A DNA stretch of 64,000 nt from positions 16,361-80,360 of the forward strand of contig JAREIK010001345.1 in NCBI GenBank assembly GCA_029783825.1, given 5' to 3'. The notes under the pieces were generated by a model, which was not told where the DNA came from, ran no database searches, and was given only the letters and a program-made list of their open reading frames with translations. Positions 40,080 through 52,954 of this stretch are shown in pieces. Within the stretch, counting starts at the first letter, position 1. Each line of letters starts with the position of its first letter. The stretch comes from Sapria himalayana (lineage: Eukaryota; Streptophyta; Magnoliopsida; Malpighiales; Rafflesiaceae). Position numbers and translations under genes: made by a program.

Positions 40080-40520
40080 AAACTCTATGTTTTGTACAAT
40101 CAAGTCTTGTAGTCTCTAAATCATCACGAGCCAGAATTGGAGTAGACCCGAGGATTACCAAGTTCTATGGACTTGAGAGATATTTACTTTCTTGTGAAAC
40201 TTCACTCTCTCTAGAGTTAACTTGATCTGTACTTATTGGTCAATATGATGATTTCAAATAAATATTATCATAAAGTGAACCAAATTCAATTGTAATCGAT
40301 GAGTGATCGTCCCTTCTCATTGGAGGCTTAGGAAAGCCTGAAAATTAATTTACTCACATATATCATCTGGACTCTTTTTCTAGGATCATTAAAAAATGAG
40401 TCTACTAAAAAAATATCAATATTTACTAAGACTCAGTCAAATTCTGGTTAAAAATACTGGCATACTTTTTAGATACTAGATTAACCAAGAAAATTAAATC
40501 TCAAAGTACTAGGTATTACC
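40080..40520 (-). repeat. Dispersed repeat, copy 1 (inverted)
   Basis: Read on the minus strand, this segment aligns by eye with the two plus-strand copies at 41890-42350 and 42815-43260. Shared blocks in order are 'tagtat..aaaaagta', 'agactcatt', 'aataagt', 'gagagagt' and 'catgatga'-like words. Identity is low, so it is old. It is probably part of a retrotransposon LTR or interior, but no protein is seen. Confidence 0.5.
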
Positions 40521-41300
40521 TTATCTTGTCATAGGAAAAAAAGATGAACAAGACAAACACACCAAAATACTCCGAGAGATATTAAATAATTTCTTTTTCC
40601 AAAATAAATGATTTAAAAAATCATATTATAAGAAATGATAAAAAAAATATTCAATTGTTAAAATAGATTTGATTAATATATTTTTGGAAGACTATTTCAA
40701 AATACTTCGATTAAAAATCTGAGTTGTCTCAATCAATATCTATTTATCCTTTTTAAAATCTCATTACATGATGTATCAATACATGACGTCTGGTATATAA
40801 CCTCAAGATTCACACATAAAGTATGAAAACTATCTGATACATTATTACTTCTACTATTTTTTTTATATTTTCATTTCATTTTTTTATGAAATGACTGAAA
40901 ATAAAAAATATATATATATAATTTAAAATAAAAAAAAATGTAATTTAAAATTAAAAAAAACAAGTAAAACATATATAATTATCAATCATTATGATAAAAT
41001 ATCCTAACTTCTTTTTAATTTTATCTATAGTGAGCTTTCATTTTTCTTCTAAATGTATCAGATCGAATGAATCTTTGCTCACACAGATCCGATGGACAAC
41101 AAAAATATCTTACTAAAAATTTCAAAGAGCGATCTAATACCAGACATGAGCAAATATCTAAAAAATAATCAAAATCGACATTATTTATTTAATATATATT
41201 TATTTTAATTGTTATTATAGTTAAAATTTGTTTATAATTTTACAAATTGATTTGTTTATAATTTTTTTTATTTGTTGTTTATTTTATTACATATGAGAAT
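40521..41300. other. AT-rich stretch, nothing recognised
   Basis: Long A and T runs with no open frame or family signal. It may be the decayed upstream part of the LTR whose end is at 41406. Confidence 0.4.
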
Positions 41301-41304
41301 AGTT

Positions 41305-41420
41305 GACATATGAGATGTCCCAATTCATATTGCCTATTATATAAGGATACATCATTGTACATTATTTTTCAAGAGTTTTATTGATATTTTGAATCTATAT
41401 TCATCATGTTATTAGAGCCA
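41305..41420 (+). mobile_element. Copia-like LTR end with initiator-Met tRNA primer site
   Basis: A TATATAAGG box lies at about 41339, followed by a 'gttttattgatatttt' stretch and an LTR-like end in ..CATCA at 41406. Directly after it, TGTTATTAGAGCCA (41407-41420) matches 12 of 14 bases of the TGGTATCAGAGCCA primer-binding site used by plant Copia elements. No gag or pol frame follows, so this is a remnant. The LTR start is not resolved. Confidence 0.6.
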
Positions 41421-41689
41421 GTACCTTAGAGAGCTCAAATACTATGATTTGTAGAGAAATAAGTGCATGTAGATAGTAACATCACAATCACGGATGCACT
41501 ATGTGTAACATTGCATGTGTGTACAATACCTCTTTCCAAAGAAGGCACTCATAATGTGTTCCCTCCCATCTCTCCATTGCATGGCTATTGCATGAGATGT
41601 ACGTCGATGCCAACTACATCAATGTAGATGGTGCAAAGTGCAATGTGTAACAATGTGTGCAATTTCATGCGCACATGTACATATTCATG

Positions 41690-41800
41690 CACAAGTGTGT
41701 GACAGTGTGTGTGGAGGTGTGTGACAGTGTGTGTGCAAGTGTGTGATAGTGTATGATAGTGTGTGCACAACTATGTGACAACGTGTGTAAGTGTGTATGC
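41690..41800. repeat. GTGTGTGACA-type minisatellite
   Basis: About 110 bp made of 'gtgtgtgacagt', 'gtgtgtgcaagt' and 'gtgtgatagt' variants with a period near 10-20 bp. The minus-strand His/Thr-rich ORF over it (41585-41770) is a product of the repeat. Confidence 0.8.
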
Positions 41801-41889
41801 ATTCTTCAATCATTTTTGACTATGCGTCCTTTCAAATTTTGAATAATATAAAAATTATTTAGCATGTTTTCTAGAGATTCTAAAATTAA

Positions 41890-42350
41890 TTATTTTATTT
41901 ATTTTTCTTGATTATTTTAGTATATAAAAAAGTACAAGTATTTTTCATTAATGTCTAGGCTAATATTAGAGAGCGATGAAATATTTTTAAAGCAAAACTT
42001 ATTTTTTAGTGAATTCAGGAAGAATAATAATCTAAAGATATAATTAGACTCATTATTTTTCCTCATTACCCTATAACCCCACTTAAATTTCTAGTCATAA
42101 GAGACTAGAGAGGATCACCACCAACTACATATGAACTTATTGGTTCAAAATTATGATTACCCTCCTATGAGTATGGGATCATCATTTTCTCTGACAAATA
42201 TAAATCATATCAACTTTGAATAAAGTGAGATTTCCACGGAGAGGTAATTTACCTCGAGTCCAGATGACACAATAAATAGTCTAGGAATTTACTATAGTTC
42301 CTAGTCACGATGAGTTGAAAATTATAGAATCTACCACCCATAATTTAAAA
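41890..42350 (+). repeat. Dispersed repeat, copy 2
   Basis: Begins 'ttagtatataaaaaagtaca' and contains 'gaacttattggttcaaaatt', 'gagatttccacggagaggta' and 'cctagtcacgatga'. Copy 3, about 925 bp downstream, has the same words in the same order with substitutions. Copy 1 is inverted. The family is unknown; an LTR fragment is likely. Confidence 0.6.
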
Positions 42351-42814
42351 TTTATACTAAGAAAAAAACACATGTGCATCATGTTGGAATTTATTTCTAT
42401 TTCACTTTATATCATACTTATTAACATTATTTTATAAAATAGTAAAATAATTAATTTAATACAAATATTTAAAAAATAATAATATATTAAAAAATATGTA
42501 TCAAACAGTTATAACATTTACTGTTTGAATCATAAAATCATACATTAGACTTCCTATGTTACAATCTTTCACAAAAAATAGGATTATAAAAAAGAAAGAA
42601 TAAATATTTAATTGAAATATTTTAGATAATCGATAAATCAACCACAAATTAACTCATCAAATAGTTACCCTCTTATATTCTTTCTTACATTATACACTTT
42701 TAGATCATGCATAATGGACATACAACATTTAACTTTCCTCATAATTTTTAAAACATTTATTTTTTCATAATCTCTCCACAAAACATAAGATGAACCCAAA
42801 AACTCTGAGTTTAA

Positions 42815-43260
42815 TCTTTCTTTGTTAATTTAGTATATAAAAAGGATCCACATTTTTTTATAAGAGTTTGATATAATATTAGTGAGTATTAACATTATTT
42901 TTTTGAGCATAATTTATTTTTAGTGAGTCTTAAGAATAAGAATCCATAAAACATATTTGGATCCATTACTTTTACATACTCTTCTGTTATCCCACTTGGA
43001 TTGGACCTCTAGTTAAGTGACATGGACATGTATTAGCTACAACTGAACTTATTGGTTTAAATTATGATAATATCATATTAAGTCATTATATATATCAATA
43101 AGTTTAAATCTGATTGACTCTAAAGAGAGTCTAACTTTCCATGAAAGAAAATTTACTCTGAGTTAAGACCATTCAATAGTCCATGTTGATATATTTATAT
43201 TTCCTAATCATGACGATCCAAAAATTAGGATATTTTACTGACTAAGAATTAGAGTTTATC
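42815..43260 (+). repeat. Dispersed repeat, copy 3
   Basis: Begins 'tttagtatataaaaaggatc' and contains 'gaacttattggtttaaatta', 'ctaactttccatgaaagaaa' and 'cctaatcatgacgatcc', parallel to copy 2. The spacing between blocks is almost unchanged, so the pair looks like a duplication rather than chance similarity. Confidence 0.6.
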
Positions 43261-44635
43261 CTAGGAGAAAATGACATATGCAGTTGCTGCCTATTTAAAG
43301 CAAATAATATCTCTCAAAGAGCTAGATATCTTATGGCAAATGACTCTAATCTAAATTTTCTGATCTACTGATTGGCTAAAAAAAATTATTAAGTTTCTAC
43401 TTAAAAATTGACATAATGGTGAGACATGAAAATAAAATATCATCATGATTCACGCTTAGTCCAGATGTCGGACTTCAAAGACAACACTCCATTCTATTTG
43501 CTAAGTTCTTAATTACTAATTAATTTTTTAATTTAAAATATTTTATTATGTTATTCCTATTAGTTGACAGAAGACTAAGAATTCTATGATAATTAGATCG
43601 AAATTAAATTTGCATCATAAAAATTATTTTAGAATCTTTCAAAAATCTAACCAGAATACTCGAGTTTATAATCAACATTGTCACATTTTCTCTCACAATA
43701 TCATTGTGATAAATGAAGATGGTCAAGTAACCTGATGCAAATCCAACTTCAAAGATCTTATAGCTCAATTATGTTTACATGAAATCTAATGTATCATGTC
43801 TTTTGGTATATTGATCAATATATCTTTTAAGGTGAGCGATATCACAAGTACTCCTATATGTATATATTTTTTTATAATATATACTATACAAGATCTTCAA
43901 CACTCCAAATATATTTTTTTGATTTTGTTAAGTACATACATATTACAAAATTTGTTTATTTTTATGTTTCTTAGGCAAATGAGTGAAAATGATAAGAGAA
44001 AACCTAGTTTCGAATATGAACCTTTCAGTCAAGTTATTGTTATTATTCAACATTTATCATTTTTTTATGTATGAGATTAAATTGAAAGTAGGTGTAAAAT
44101 AATAATAATTTTAAATTATTTACATTTTTTAAATATAATTATTAATCTAAAATATACTAAATAAAATTAATTATTTAAGCACAAACACAATGTATACCTT
44201 AACTTTATGTGTGTATTAAATACTTAAGATATGTACCACATATTTTTGTGGCTAAAAGTCAACTACTCATGAAACTAACACAAATATGACATACAAGACA
44301 TGTTAAATTATAAATTATTTAACAAAATAGCACAAATAGGATTCAATATGAATTTAAGAATAAAGAAAAGAGAAAAAAAAAGCAAAATATAACTATAAAA
44401 ATAAAAATATATCAATTAAGTATTTATAGAAAAATTTTTTAATTAAAAATTATTTTTTTTATTTTTCACATAATTTAGGGTAGAAACTCATAAGCTATCA
44501 AATTTTTACAAATAAGCAGTCGAATGCAAATCAATGGCTCAAAAATATTTTCACCTATAATGGGTATAAATATTTTAGCTAACAAGGTAACTACAACAAT
44601 TATAAAAAATAACTACTTTTTCTAAAAACATCGTG
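43261..44635. other. AT-rich stretch without genes
   Basis: No domain-bearing frame. The 92-residue ORF at 43796-44074 is low-complexity and resembles nothing known to me. Parts may continue the dispersed repeat family. Confidence 0.4.
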
Positions 44636-44830
44636 CTAATGGTTCATGCTACAATGTCAGGCACACGAGCCATGCCAGACCTAACACAAGGCATGGTCGG
44701 ACCCACCTAGATCGACATGAATACGATCAAGGCTAAACATGGATGAATCATACTGTGCTAGACATTGATGAATCATATTCTGCCTATGTCACCCAACCCA
44801 CTTGACACATCAACATTCTTAGTTTACACC
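44636..44830. mobile_element. Possible fragment of the hAT-like family
   Basis: A GC-richer patch with 'catgctacaatgtcaggcac', 'gccatgcc' and 'ggcatgg' words. It ends 'cccacttgacacatc', much like the right end of the element at 38867-39309. Ends and target duplication are not resolved. Confidence 0.35.
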
Positions 44831-44999
44831 TTGTTTCATCTAAGCTACATGTCATGGAACTTTATAAATCAGCCTGAAAGAAAATATTATAAATTTAGCT
44901 TGTTTCTAGTTCACACTTTGTTTTTGTTTTTTATTAATTTTATTATGGACAAGAGCAATCGAAATATGAAATACCCACTCTAAATTTCCATTCATATAA

Positions 45000-45560
45000 C
45001 TATATATATTATATGTATAATAACATATAACTATAAATAATTCTATCATACTATATGTATAACTATAAAAACTTTATACATAACTATAGTTAAATATATA
45101 ATTAACAACATATATTTAATATACATATTTATATATTATTATAAAAAATGTAATTTAGTATATCTAAACCAAAACATAACTATATGTATAAATATATGAA
45201 TATATATATATATACATATATAAATATAAGTTTAACTATACGTGTAACTATATGTATAACCACATGTAACTATATTTATAATTATATGTATAAAAAATAC
45301 AACATAATGTTTAACTATATGTGTATAACTTTAAAAAACTATATATAAATAAATATAACTTTAAAAAACTATATATATATATAACTTTAACTATATGCAT
45401 AATGTTTAACATAATGTTTAACTATATATAAATATTTGTATAACTTTAAAAAACTATATATAAATAAATATAACTTTTTTTTAATTATGCATGCATATAT
45501 GTATACATATATGTAAATCTAGATAATTGTTTATAACATTGTATACATATATGTAATTCC
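45000..45560. repeat. Degenerate ACTATATGTATA minisatellite
   Basis: Repeated 'aactatatgtata' and 'aactttaaaaaactatatat' words fill the interval, with several near-exact internal repeats of 40-60 bp (45310-45480). It is AT-only in effect and non-coding. Confidence 0.75.
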
Positions 45561-45591
45561 TCATTATAACACTGCATTCTGTGTATATCTA

Positions 45592-46055
45592 TCTCCCTCT
45601 CTAATTCTTTCTATGTCACTCTCTTTCTTTCTGTGTCACTCTCTCTTTCTTGTTATTTTCTTTCTCACTTACCTTTCTTGCTTGTTTTCTTTCTCTCTCT
45701 CTCTCCCTCTCTTTCTCCCTCTCTCCCTCCCTCTCTCTCTCTCTCTCTCCCTCTTGCTCTCTCTCTCTCTCTCCCTCCCTCCCTCCCTCCCTCCCTCCCT
45801 CTCTCTCTCTTTCCATATATATATATATATATCTCTCTCTCTCTCTCTCTTTCCCTCTCTCTCTCTCTCTCTCCCTCTCTCTCTCTCTCTCCATCTCTCT
45901 CCCTTTAGCCATTTCTCTCCCCCCCCCCCCCTCTCTCCCCACTTTCTCTCTCTCTCAGTCTCTCCATTTCTCTCCCCTCTCTTTCTCCCCACCTTCACAC
46001 ACACACACACACACTCTCGCCCTTTCTCTCTCCCTCCCTCTCACCCTTCAAACTT
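45592..46055 (+). repeat. CT-rich microsatellite tract with poly(C)
   Basis: CT, CCCT and CTTT runs, a short TA run at about 45817-45831, a run of 13 C at 45919-45931 and a CA run near 45998. Pyrimidine-only stretches reach 71 bp (45685-45755) and 58 bp (45757-45814). Overlapping ORFs on both strands (Ser/Leu-rich on plus, Arg/Glu-rich on minus) are repeat artefacts. Confidence 0.92.
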
Positions 46056-46299
46056 TAAATTTCTCCCATTATATCTATTAATCTTTATCATGCTAAAAAA
46101 ATTGTTTTATCTATTCATGTAAATTTTGCAAACACATTACCTCAATATTCATGATATTTTAATTTTAAATATTCATCTGTAAGTAATTTTATTTAATTAT
46201 TAGTATATTTTGAAGTAATAGAATGTTTAATTCAAAATAATGATCGAGCATTATTTTTTATAAATAAAACAGAACAAAATAAGTTCAGATCGTCAGTGG

Positions 46300-49200
46300 A
46301 TGTACAAAAGGTTTATGAATGGAATTTTGAATGAAGATTTTTTGAGTGGGCTTGAAACTTTCATCAATTTTTCATGTGGTCAAATGAGATGGATGGATGG
46401 AGAAAAAATTAAGGGTCCATGTAATCATCGCAAGTGTCAGAATATTCATTTTCGTAATGCAAACACTATAAGATACCATTGGCTAGATATGGCTAAGCGC
46501 TAAATTATTTTGTTTGAATTTATCATGGGGAAAGTACAATGGCTTTGAACATTGACCAAAATGAGGGTTCTGAATCATTTGCTTGTGGTGAAGAATCATC
46601 AAACACATACAACAAAATGATAATGGAAGCTGCTAGTGCTGACTTCAATATGAATTACATGGATGAACCACCTAATCTTGAAGCTCAAAAATTTTATGAA
46701 ATGCTTAAAGCTGCATATAAAGAGTGGTGACATGGTTGTAAAACACATTCACAATTGTCACTTATGGCTCGACTTATGAGCATTAAGTCAGAAAATCATA
46801 TGTCTGAGAAATTATTTGATCAGGTGATAGGACTAATGAAGAAGATTATTCCAGATAATAATTTGATTACTAACAACTTTTACAACACTAAGAAGTTATT
46901 ACGAGGAATGGGTCTACCAGTGGAAAAAATTGATTATTAATTTAATGGATGTATGTTAAATTGGGGTGGTGATAGTGATTTAATTAGCTGTAAGTTTTGT
47001 GATCATCCTCGATTTAAGAAGGCACCTTGTGTTATAGATACGCAACAAAAATTGATAGTTGTATTACAGATGATGTATTATTTTACATTAATTCCACGAT
47101 TACAGAGACTATATGCATCATATGCTATAGTAAATGGTATGAGGTGGCATTCTGAGCATGAGATTGAAGAAGGGGTAATGCGTCATCTATCAGATTCACT
47201 TGCTAGGAAGCATTTTAATCATATACATCAAGATTTTGTAGCTGAAAGTAGAAATGTGAGATTGGGTATTTGCATTGATCAATTTCAGCCATTTGAGTAA
47301 TCTGAACAACAATATTCAACATGGCCAGTGATAGTGACACCGCATAACTTGCCTCTATTATTGCATATGAAGGAGCAATATATATTTTGTCAATATTGGT
47401 TCCAGGGCTAAAAAATATGAAAGATATGCTGGATGTTTTCTTACAGCCTCTTATAACAGAGTTAAATCATTTGTGTGATGTTAGGGTGAATACACATAAT
47501 ATCTCAAAAAAACAAAATTTCATTATGTGGGTGGCCCTTATGTGGACGGTAAGTGACTTTCCCACATATTCAATGTTGTCTGGCTGGAGTACTGTAGGAT
47601 GATTCTCATGCCCATATTGCATGAAAAATTTTGATGCATTTACCCTCAAATTTAGTGGTAAATAGTCATGGTTTGATAACCATAGTAAGTTTCTACCTAC
47701 GAATCATCCATTTCGAAGAAATAAAATTGTATTTCTAAAAAATAAAACTGTGATGATGCACCATTAGTTCATTCAGGAGATGATATTATGACAGAGATTC
47801 AGAGTTTGGGTTTAAAGAAGGTAGCGGAAAAGATCGCTACTAGAAATAATGGACTAATATGCAAAATATATGGCTGGAGGAAACGTAGTATATTTTGAGA
47901 CTTGCCCTATTGAAAGTCCAATTTAATTCGTCATAACTTACATGTAATACATATTGAAAAAAATGAGTTTAACAATGTTTTCAACATTCTCCTTAATGTA
48001 GATGGAAAAATAAAAGACACTTTAAAATCAAGACAAGAGCTGAATTATTACTATCGGCATCCTGGATTGAAACTAAATGAGGCAATAGAAAAATTCTCTA
48101 ATGCTTGCTACACACTTGATAAGAAGACAAGACAAATATTGTGTGAATGTGTTAAAAATTTGAAATTCTTTGATGGATATGTGTCAAATATGGGTAGATG
48201 CGTGGATATGAAGAATCTTAAGTTATTTGGAATGAAAAGTCATGACTGTCATATATTTATGCAGAGATTAATACAAATTGCATTTTGTGAATTACTTCCC
48301 ATAAGTGTTTTGAAGGTCCTTATAGAATATAGTTTGTTTTTCAAAATGCTAACTGCAACCACAATCAAAATAGATGATATGGTGAGACTGGAGAATGACA
48401 TTCCACTTATTATTTGTAAGATTTAATGGATATTCCCACCGAATTTTTTTGACTCAATGGAGCATTTTCCGATCTATTTGGCATATGAAGCAAGGATAGC
48501 AGGGCCAATGCAATACAAGTGGATGTATCCTTTTGAGAGGTAAATACATATAATTTGATGTGTTTTATTATTTTATACATAAAGTAATATTGTAATTTAA
48601 TATAATTGAAATCTAACATTGTGGTTGTAGGTATCTTCGTAAGGTGAAATTAAATGCTAGAAACAAGACAAAAGTTGAAGGTTCAATTTGTAATACATAT
48701 TTAGTAGAAGAAGTGTCATCATTTTGTTCTTATTATTTTGAGGATCATGTCAATACAAAGAATAGAAATGTGCCTCGGAATGATGATGGTCGTGTGATAG
48801 TAAAGAATGATTTTGTGGACAAACTATCTATCTCCAATCACCCTGGAAGAGCATTTGGAAGAGCAATGAAAAGATGTATGATAAATGAAGAGTACGAAGC
48901 AACCCGAGCTATGTTTTGCTTAATTGTGAGGAGGTTGCATCATATATTGAGTATGTATACCCAAAATGGTTGCAGGTTTAATCATAGTTTAATTTTATCT
49001 TTAATAGGAATTATTAAAAATTGATTTAGATTTTTCTCTCTCTTTTTATATTTGTGGTGTATTTATGTTGAGTAATTAATATATAGGCGACCAGTAATTT
49101 CTAGCAATGATGTCGATTATATGCCAGAAACTGAATTTGTGAATTGGATCAAAAATTATGTGAGAATTAAGTTTTAAAATTTTGAATTATTTAATTTATT

Positions 49201-49955
49201 AGTATTTTTATTTGTTAATATCATTTTTTTTAATTTATGTCACATGCAATTGATCCTTCAAATGGAGATTCAAATATTTTCATTCAGAATCTAAGTAAAG
49301 GCATGTTTAGATATGTGAAAACCTATCCTGTGTATTTTGTCAATGGATATAAATTTTACAAAATCGAGCACGATTCTTCTAAAACCATAATGAATAGTGG
49401 TGTATGCAGTAAAGGCTTGGGTTATAGTGTAGATGAGATTACTTTTTATGGTCAACTCAAAGAAGTTATTGAGTTGGAGTATCCTGGACTCGAAAATAAT
49501 AGGATTGTATTTTTAAAGTGCGAGTGGTTTGATTCTACATGAAATGTGGGCACAAAGATTCATTTGGATTATAAGGTAATGGATGTTAACCATAAACACA
49601 AATATAATCAATATGAGCCATTTATAAACATAGATAAACATATCTAGGTTTATCTTGTGATAAGAGTGATTGGTGAGTGATTTGCAAAATCAAAGCTCGA
49701 TCAAATTTTGAAGTATCAACATCTCAACAAAGAAGTGCAGACTTAGATATTGCACTAGCATTCTAGGAAGATGACATAAATAATATTGAGTCTATGCTTG
49801 TATATGAAGATAAAGAAAATTTATGTAACTCAAATGGTGGCCGAATAGAAATTAAAGATGAACAATTTCTATCTGAAGATGTGTTTGAACTTCTATCAAA
49901 ATCAGATGAAATATCAGAAGATCCATTGGAGGATGACAGTGATGCCAATATTTAA
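46300..49955 (+). pseudogene. CACTA transposase (TNP2 type), many stops
   Basis: TNP2 binds and cuts CACTA ends. A transposase-associated N-terminal domain (WMYKRF, later INFSC and CNHRKCQNIHF) covers 46300-46503. The TNP2 domain follows: LMARLMSIKSE, GCMLNWGGDSDLISCKFC, PRLQRLY, GMRWHSEHE, DSLARKHFNHIHQDF, ESRNVRLGICIDQFQPF, then ALMWTVSDFPTYSMLSGWST. Next come DUF4218-like sequence (MYPFERYLRKVK, EGSICNTYLVEE) and a DUF4216-like part (VFLKCEWFDST, then VGTKIHLDYKVMDVNHKHKYNQYEPF). The C-terminus is acidic. The intron at 48540-48630 has intact GT...AG and a correct phase. In-frame stops occur at about 46501, 46728, 46938 and 47298, with a frameshift near 47395 and more stops later. The position expected for the start codon, upstream of 46300, reads ATA. 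Expression and activity are not expected. Confidence 0.88.
48540..48630 (+). other. Preserved intron of the CACTA transposase pseudogene
   Basis: The donor follows GAGAG and the acceptor ends TTGTGGTTGTAG. Splicing restores an Arg codon and links MYPFER to YLRKVK, as the family motif requires. Confidence 0.75.
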
Positions 49956-50095
49956 ATTGTTATAATTTTATTATAATATTAAACTATCAATGACTTTCTA
50001 TATTTTGTTGAAATCTATTGGTGTATTTTATTCTAAAATGCATGCTTGTTCATCATATCTCTATTATTTGTTCTATGTTTTTTTTTGTACTGTAG

Positions 50096-52023
50096 ATGGT
50101 GCCTAAAGTACGTGGATGAGGTGGAGGTGGACGTGGATGTAGAAATGAACCAAATTTATCTAGTATGTTACATCATTTTTCAAAATGAGTACTATCTCAT
50201 ACCCACCATATCTAGACTTCAACATCAAATCACCATCTTCATTTCTATCACCATCACCATCATTAAGATCTCTACTATCACCTTTATCAGATGTAAGTCC
50301 ACCATTCATTGTCCTTCCTGTACACACTTTTGATCCATCTCTATCTTCTTTACCACATTTTACATAGATAGTCCCCCATTTACAAAACCAATGACATCAT
50401 CAAATACCGTGCCTTCCTCTGCATTTAGTGCTAAGTTAGTAATTAAGATTATGGATGGGACGTAAATGAAATATATAAATATGACTTGAAAAAAAAAATT
50501 TTGATGTTACTATCAATGGTTTTTTATATATTGTTATGATTGGCTTATTTTCAATGCTATTTATTTATTTGTACAGTTTTATTCCATCTCACAAATGTTT
50601 GACTATAATTACAAAGTATTTCAAAAAAAAATGGTTGATTCTAAAGCATTCTCCTGGAAAAAAATTTCTGAATCGACAAAAGAGTCTTATTTTAATGATT
50701 TCAGGTAAAAATAACAAAAAAAAGCTTTGAAAAATAATTATCTAATTATTTAACAATAATGTTGGTTATTATTCAAGTAGTAAATAATTATGTTCTTGGT
50801 GTTATTATAAATTCTTTTGTGATTTTTTTATATATAGAATCAGTGCTCATGGGCACCCAAATTTGATGGAAACATAAAGTCATTATGGGAGAGCAAAGTT
50901 GCTGAACGATATTCTAATTTTTTTCATAAATTGAAAAATATAAAAGAAAGATATGATTTTATATCCGAGGATGACTATCTCGAGTGGCTTAAGTATTGGG
51001 AGGAGCCAGATGTGAAGAAAATCTCAGATATTGCCAGCAAAAATCGAAGAAGTAAGGTAGCTGAACTAGGTTTAGGAATCTACTGACTCACAGGAGGCTA
51101 AAAGTCGAGCATTGAGCATGCTTGAGATTTAATACAATTTTAAAATCTTAAACATTTATTTATTTAATAGTTGTCCTAATTGTCCAATAAATCAAATATG
51201 TGCACGATTTTATTAATTTTGTTAAAATCTTTGATCATTTGTTATTTTATGACTTAATAAATAAATATTCTAGGCTGGAGAATTAGGTCGATATCCCAAT
51301 TTTTATAAGATTTTCAAGAAGATTCATGTGAAGAAAGTGGATGGTCAGTTTGTCGACAATAAGTCTCAGATGATTGCTACAAGAGATGGTTATATTAATA
51401 AAATTCTATGTTATTATAGTACATTTTGAAAGTTGTTTTTTTTGCACAATATTTATTTTCTTTTATGTATATATAGAATAGTATTTTTCTCTATTTTATC
51501 TCAGGAACTCATGAAGGAACGTGTGATAGCTGCTTCTCAACAAGTTGAAGGTTTTATGGATCTTCAACCAATTGATTATGATCTTATTTATTTGGAGACC
51601 ATAAAAGGTAGTAATAAGTAGCTAGTGTACGAAAATGGCTCGAAGGGAGTGGCATTTTGTTGTAGTAGACGTGCTTATAATTCATCTAACTCATCAATGG
51701 TGGATGAGGTGGTCAAACAATAAACAAATGAATGTATTGTAATTACAGAGAGCATAATGAAAAAGAAGGATGAGCAGATATCTCATTTGAAGGAAACAAT
51801 ATATGAAATTATAAAACAGAAGAATGAGAAGTATACTAATTTGAAGGAAGAAATGCATGAAATGAAAGAAGAGAAGGAGGAGTAGATTACTTATTTGATG
51901 GAAGAAATGCATGAAATTAAAGAAATGAATAATGAGAAGAAAGAAATTAAGAATTTAATGCAACAATAGATGTCCTATATGGAGTCACAGTTAGCGGCAT
52001 TGATGCAACAGATAACATTTTGA
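50096..52023 (+). pseudogene. Second CACTA gene, Ptta/En-Spm family with coiled-coil tail
   Basis: This family is thought to act as the end-binding partner of TNP2. It starts MVPKVRG, then a stop at once, then GGGGRGCRNEP, which is the usual Gly/Arg-rich leader. A core follows in pieces separated by introns: about 50570-50704 (KKISESTKESYFNDF in its frame), 50837-51085 (WESKVAERYSNF, then FISEDDYLEWLKYWEEP and NRRSKVAELGLGIY, followed by an interrupted LTGG), and 51272-51390 (ELGRYPNFYKIFKKIH). Then come ERVIAASQQVEGFMDLQPIDYD and, at 51740-52010, a Lys/Glu-rich coiled coil ending LAALMQQITF. The stop is TGA at 52021. Several in-frame stops disable it. The order right after the transposase gene supports the assignment. 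Confidence 0.75.
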
Positions 52024-52954
52024 AATCTAGCTGCGAAACTTCACAAGAGAGGCTAGCACAAAATTCCTTACTAATTATGATGATGATTTAGTATGAGAAA
52101 TATTTCTGAACTGTTATTGATTTTTGTCTATGTGTAGCAAAACATGATGAGATTTTTTGCAGGTTTCAATTTTCTTTATTCTGGTAATGTTCTTTGATTT
52201 TCTGATTAACCTAATAATGAATCTTTGTAGGATACATGATGTCGAGACACACACAAAAATTATGATTCAAAGCATTCAGACATTGCCATAGTCCTTCCAA
52301 TACATGTGTCCCATATTTATCGATTTCAGCTTGATCAAAAGGAGGCCTAGCTTCTATTATCTTCATTATTCCTAAAATATTTAATTTTTGCACTCTCTTT
52401 CTCTCTAAACATCATTGCTGGATATCTTTTAAATTTTTGTTGAAACTGTATGACTATCAACTTTAATTTGTGTTTGTTCATGTCTATAATAACTATTTTT
52501 ATATATCTGTGAATATGTTTGTGTGTCCCTGAATTTTTTGGGTAGAGTTTTAGCCTATTATAGGTATGTAAAAGCCTTGGCTAGTCCTCAATGGTACTGG
52601 GAACAACACCTTAGCTTCTAAAGCTGTGAGATGAATAAAAATATTAATTCCACGCAAATTCAGGTTTGTTCTTGATACTCTTATTTTGTGAAGATATGCA
52701 TCATTGTGGTTTAGATCTATGATTTCTTGTTATTGGTTATTTATTTGTAAATGTAGTATGTTATGCTCCATGTGTAGGTGTAATAATGTTTTCTATCTAT
52801 GTGGAGTACTAGAGGAAAAAAACTAGAAATGTTAACCATACCTAAGAGACCTATATGCGTGTTTTTTAAGTCCTATATTATTTTCTTCTGTTATCTTTGA
52901 TGGTATGTGTATTTGCATGAAAGTACAAGTGTGTTTGTCATCTAAAGCTATGTG
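52024..52954. other. Non-coding interior of the CACTA element
   Basis: No domain seen. A short word ('ctaaagctgtgagatgaa') near 52618 recurs in similar form near 53436, suggesting an old internal duplication. Confidence 0.4.

Noticed and set aside
45616..46010. Arg/Glu-rich minus-strand ORFs that look like nuclear RS/RE proteins
   Set aside because: They are the reverse translation of the CT microsatellite.
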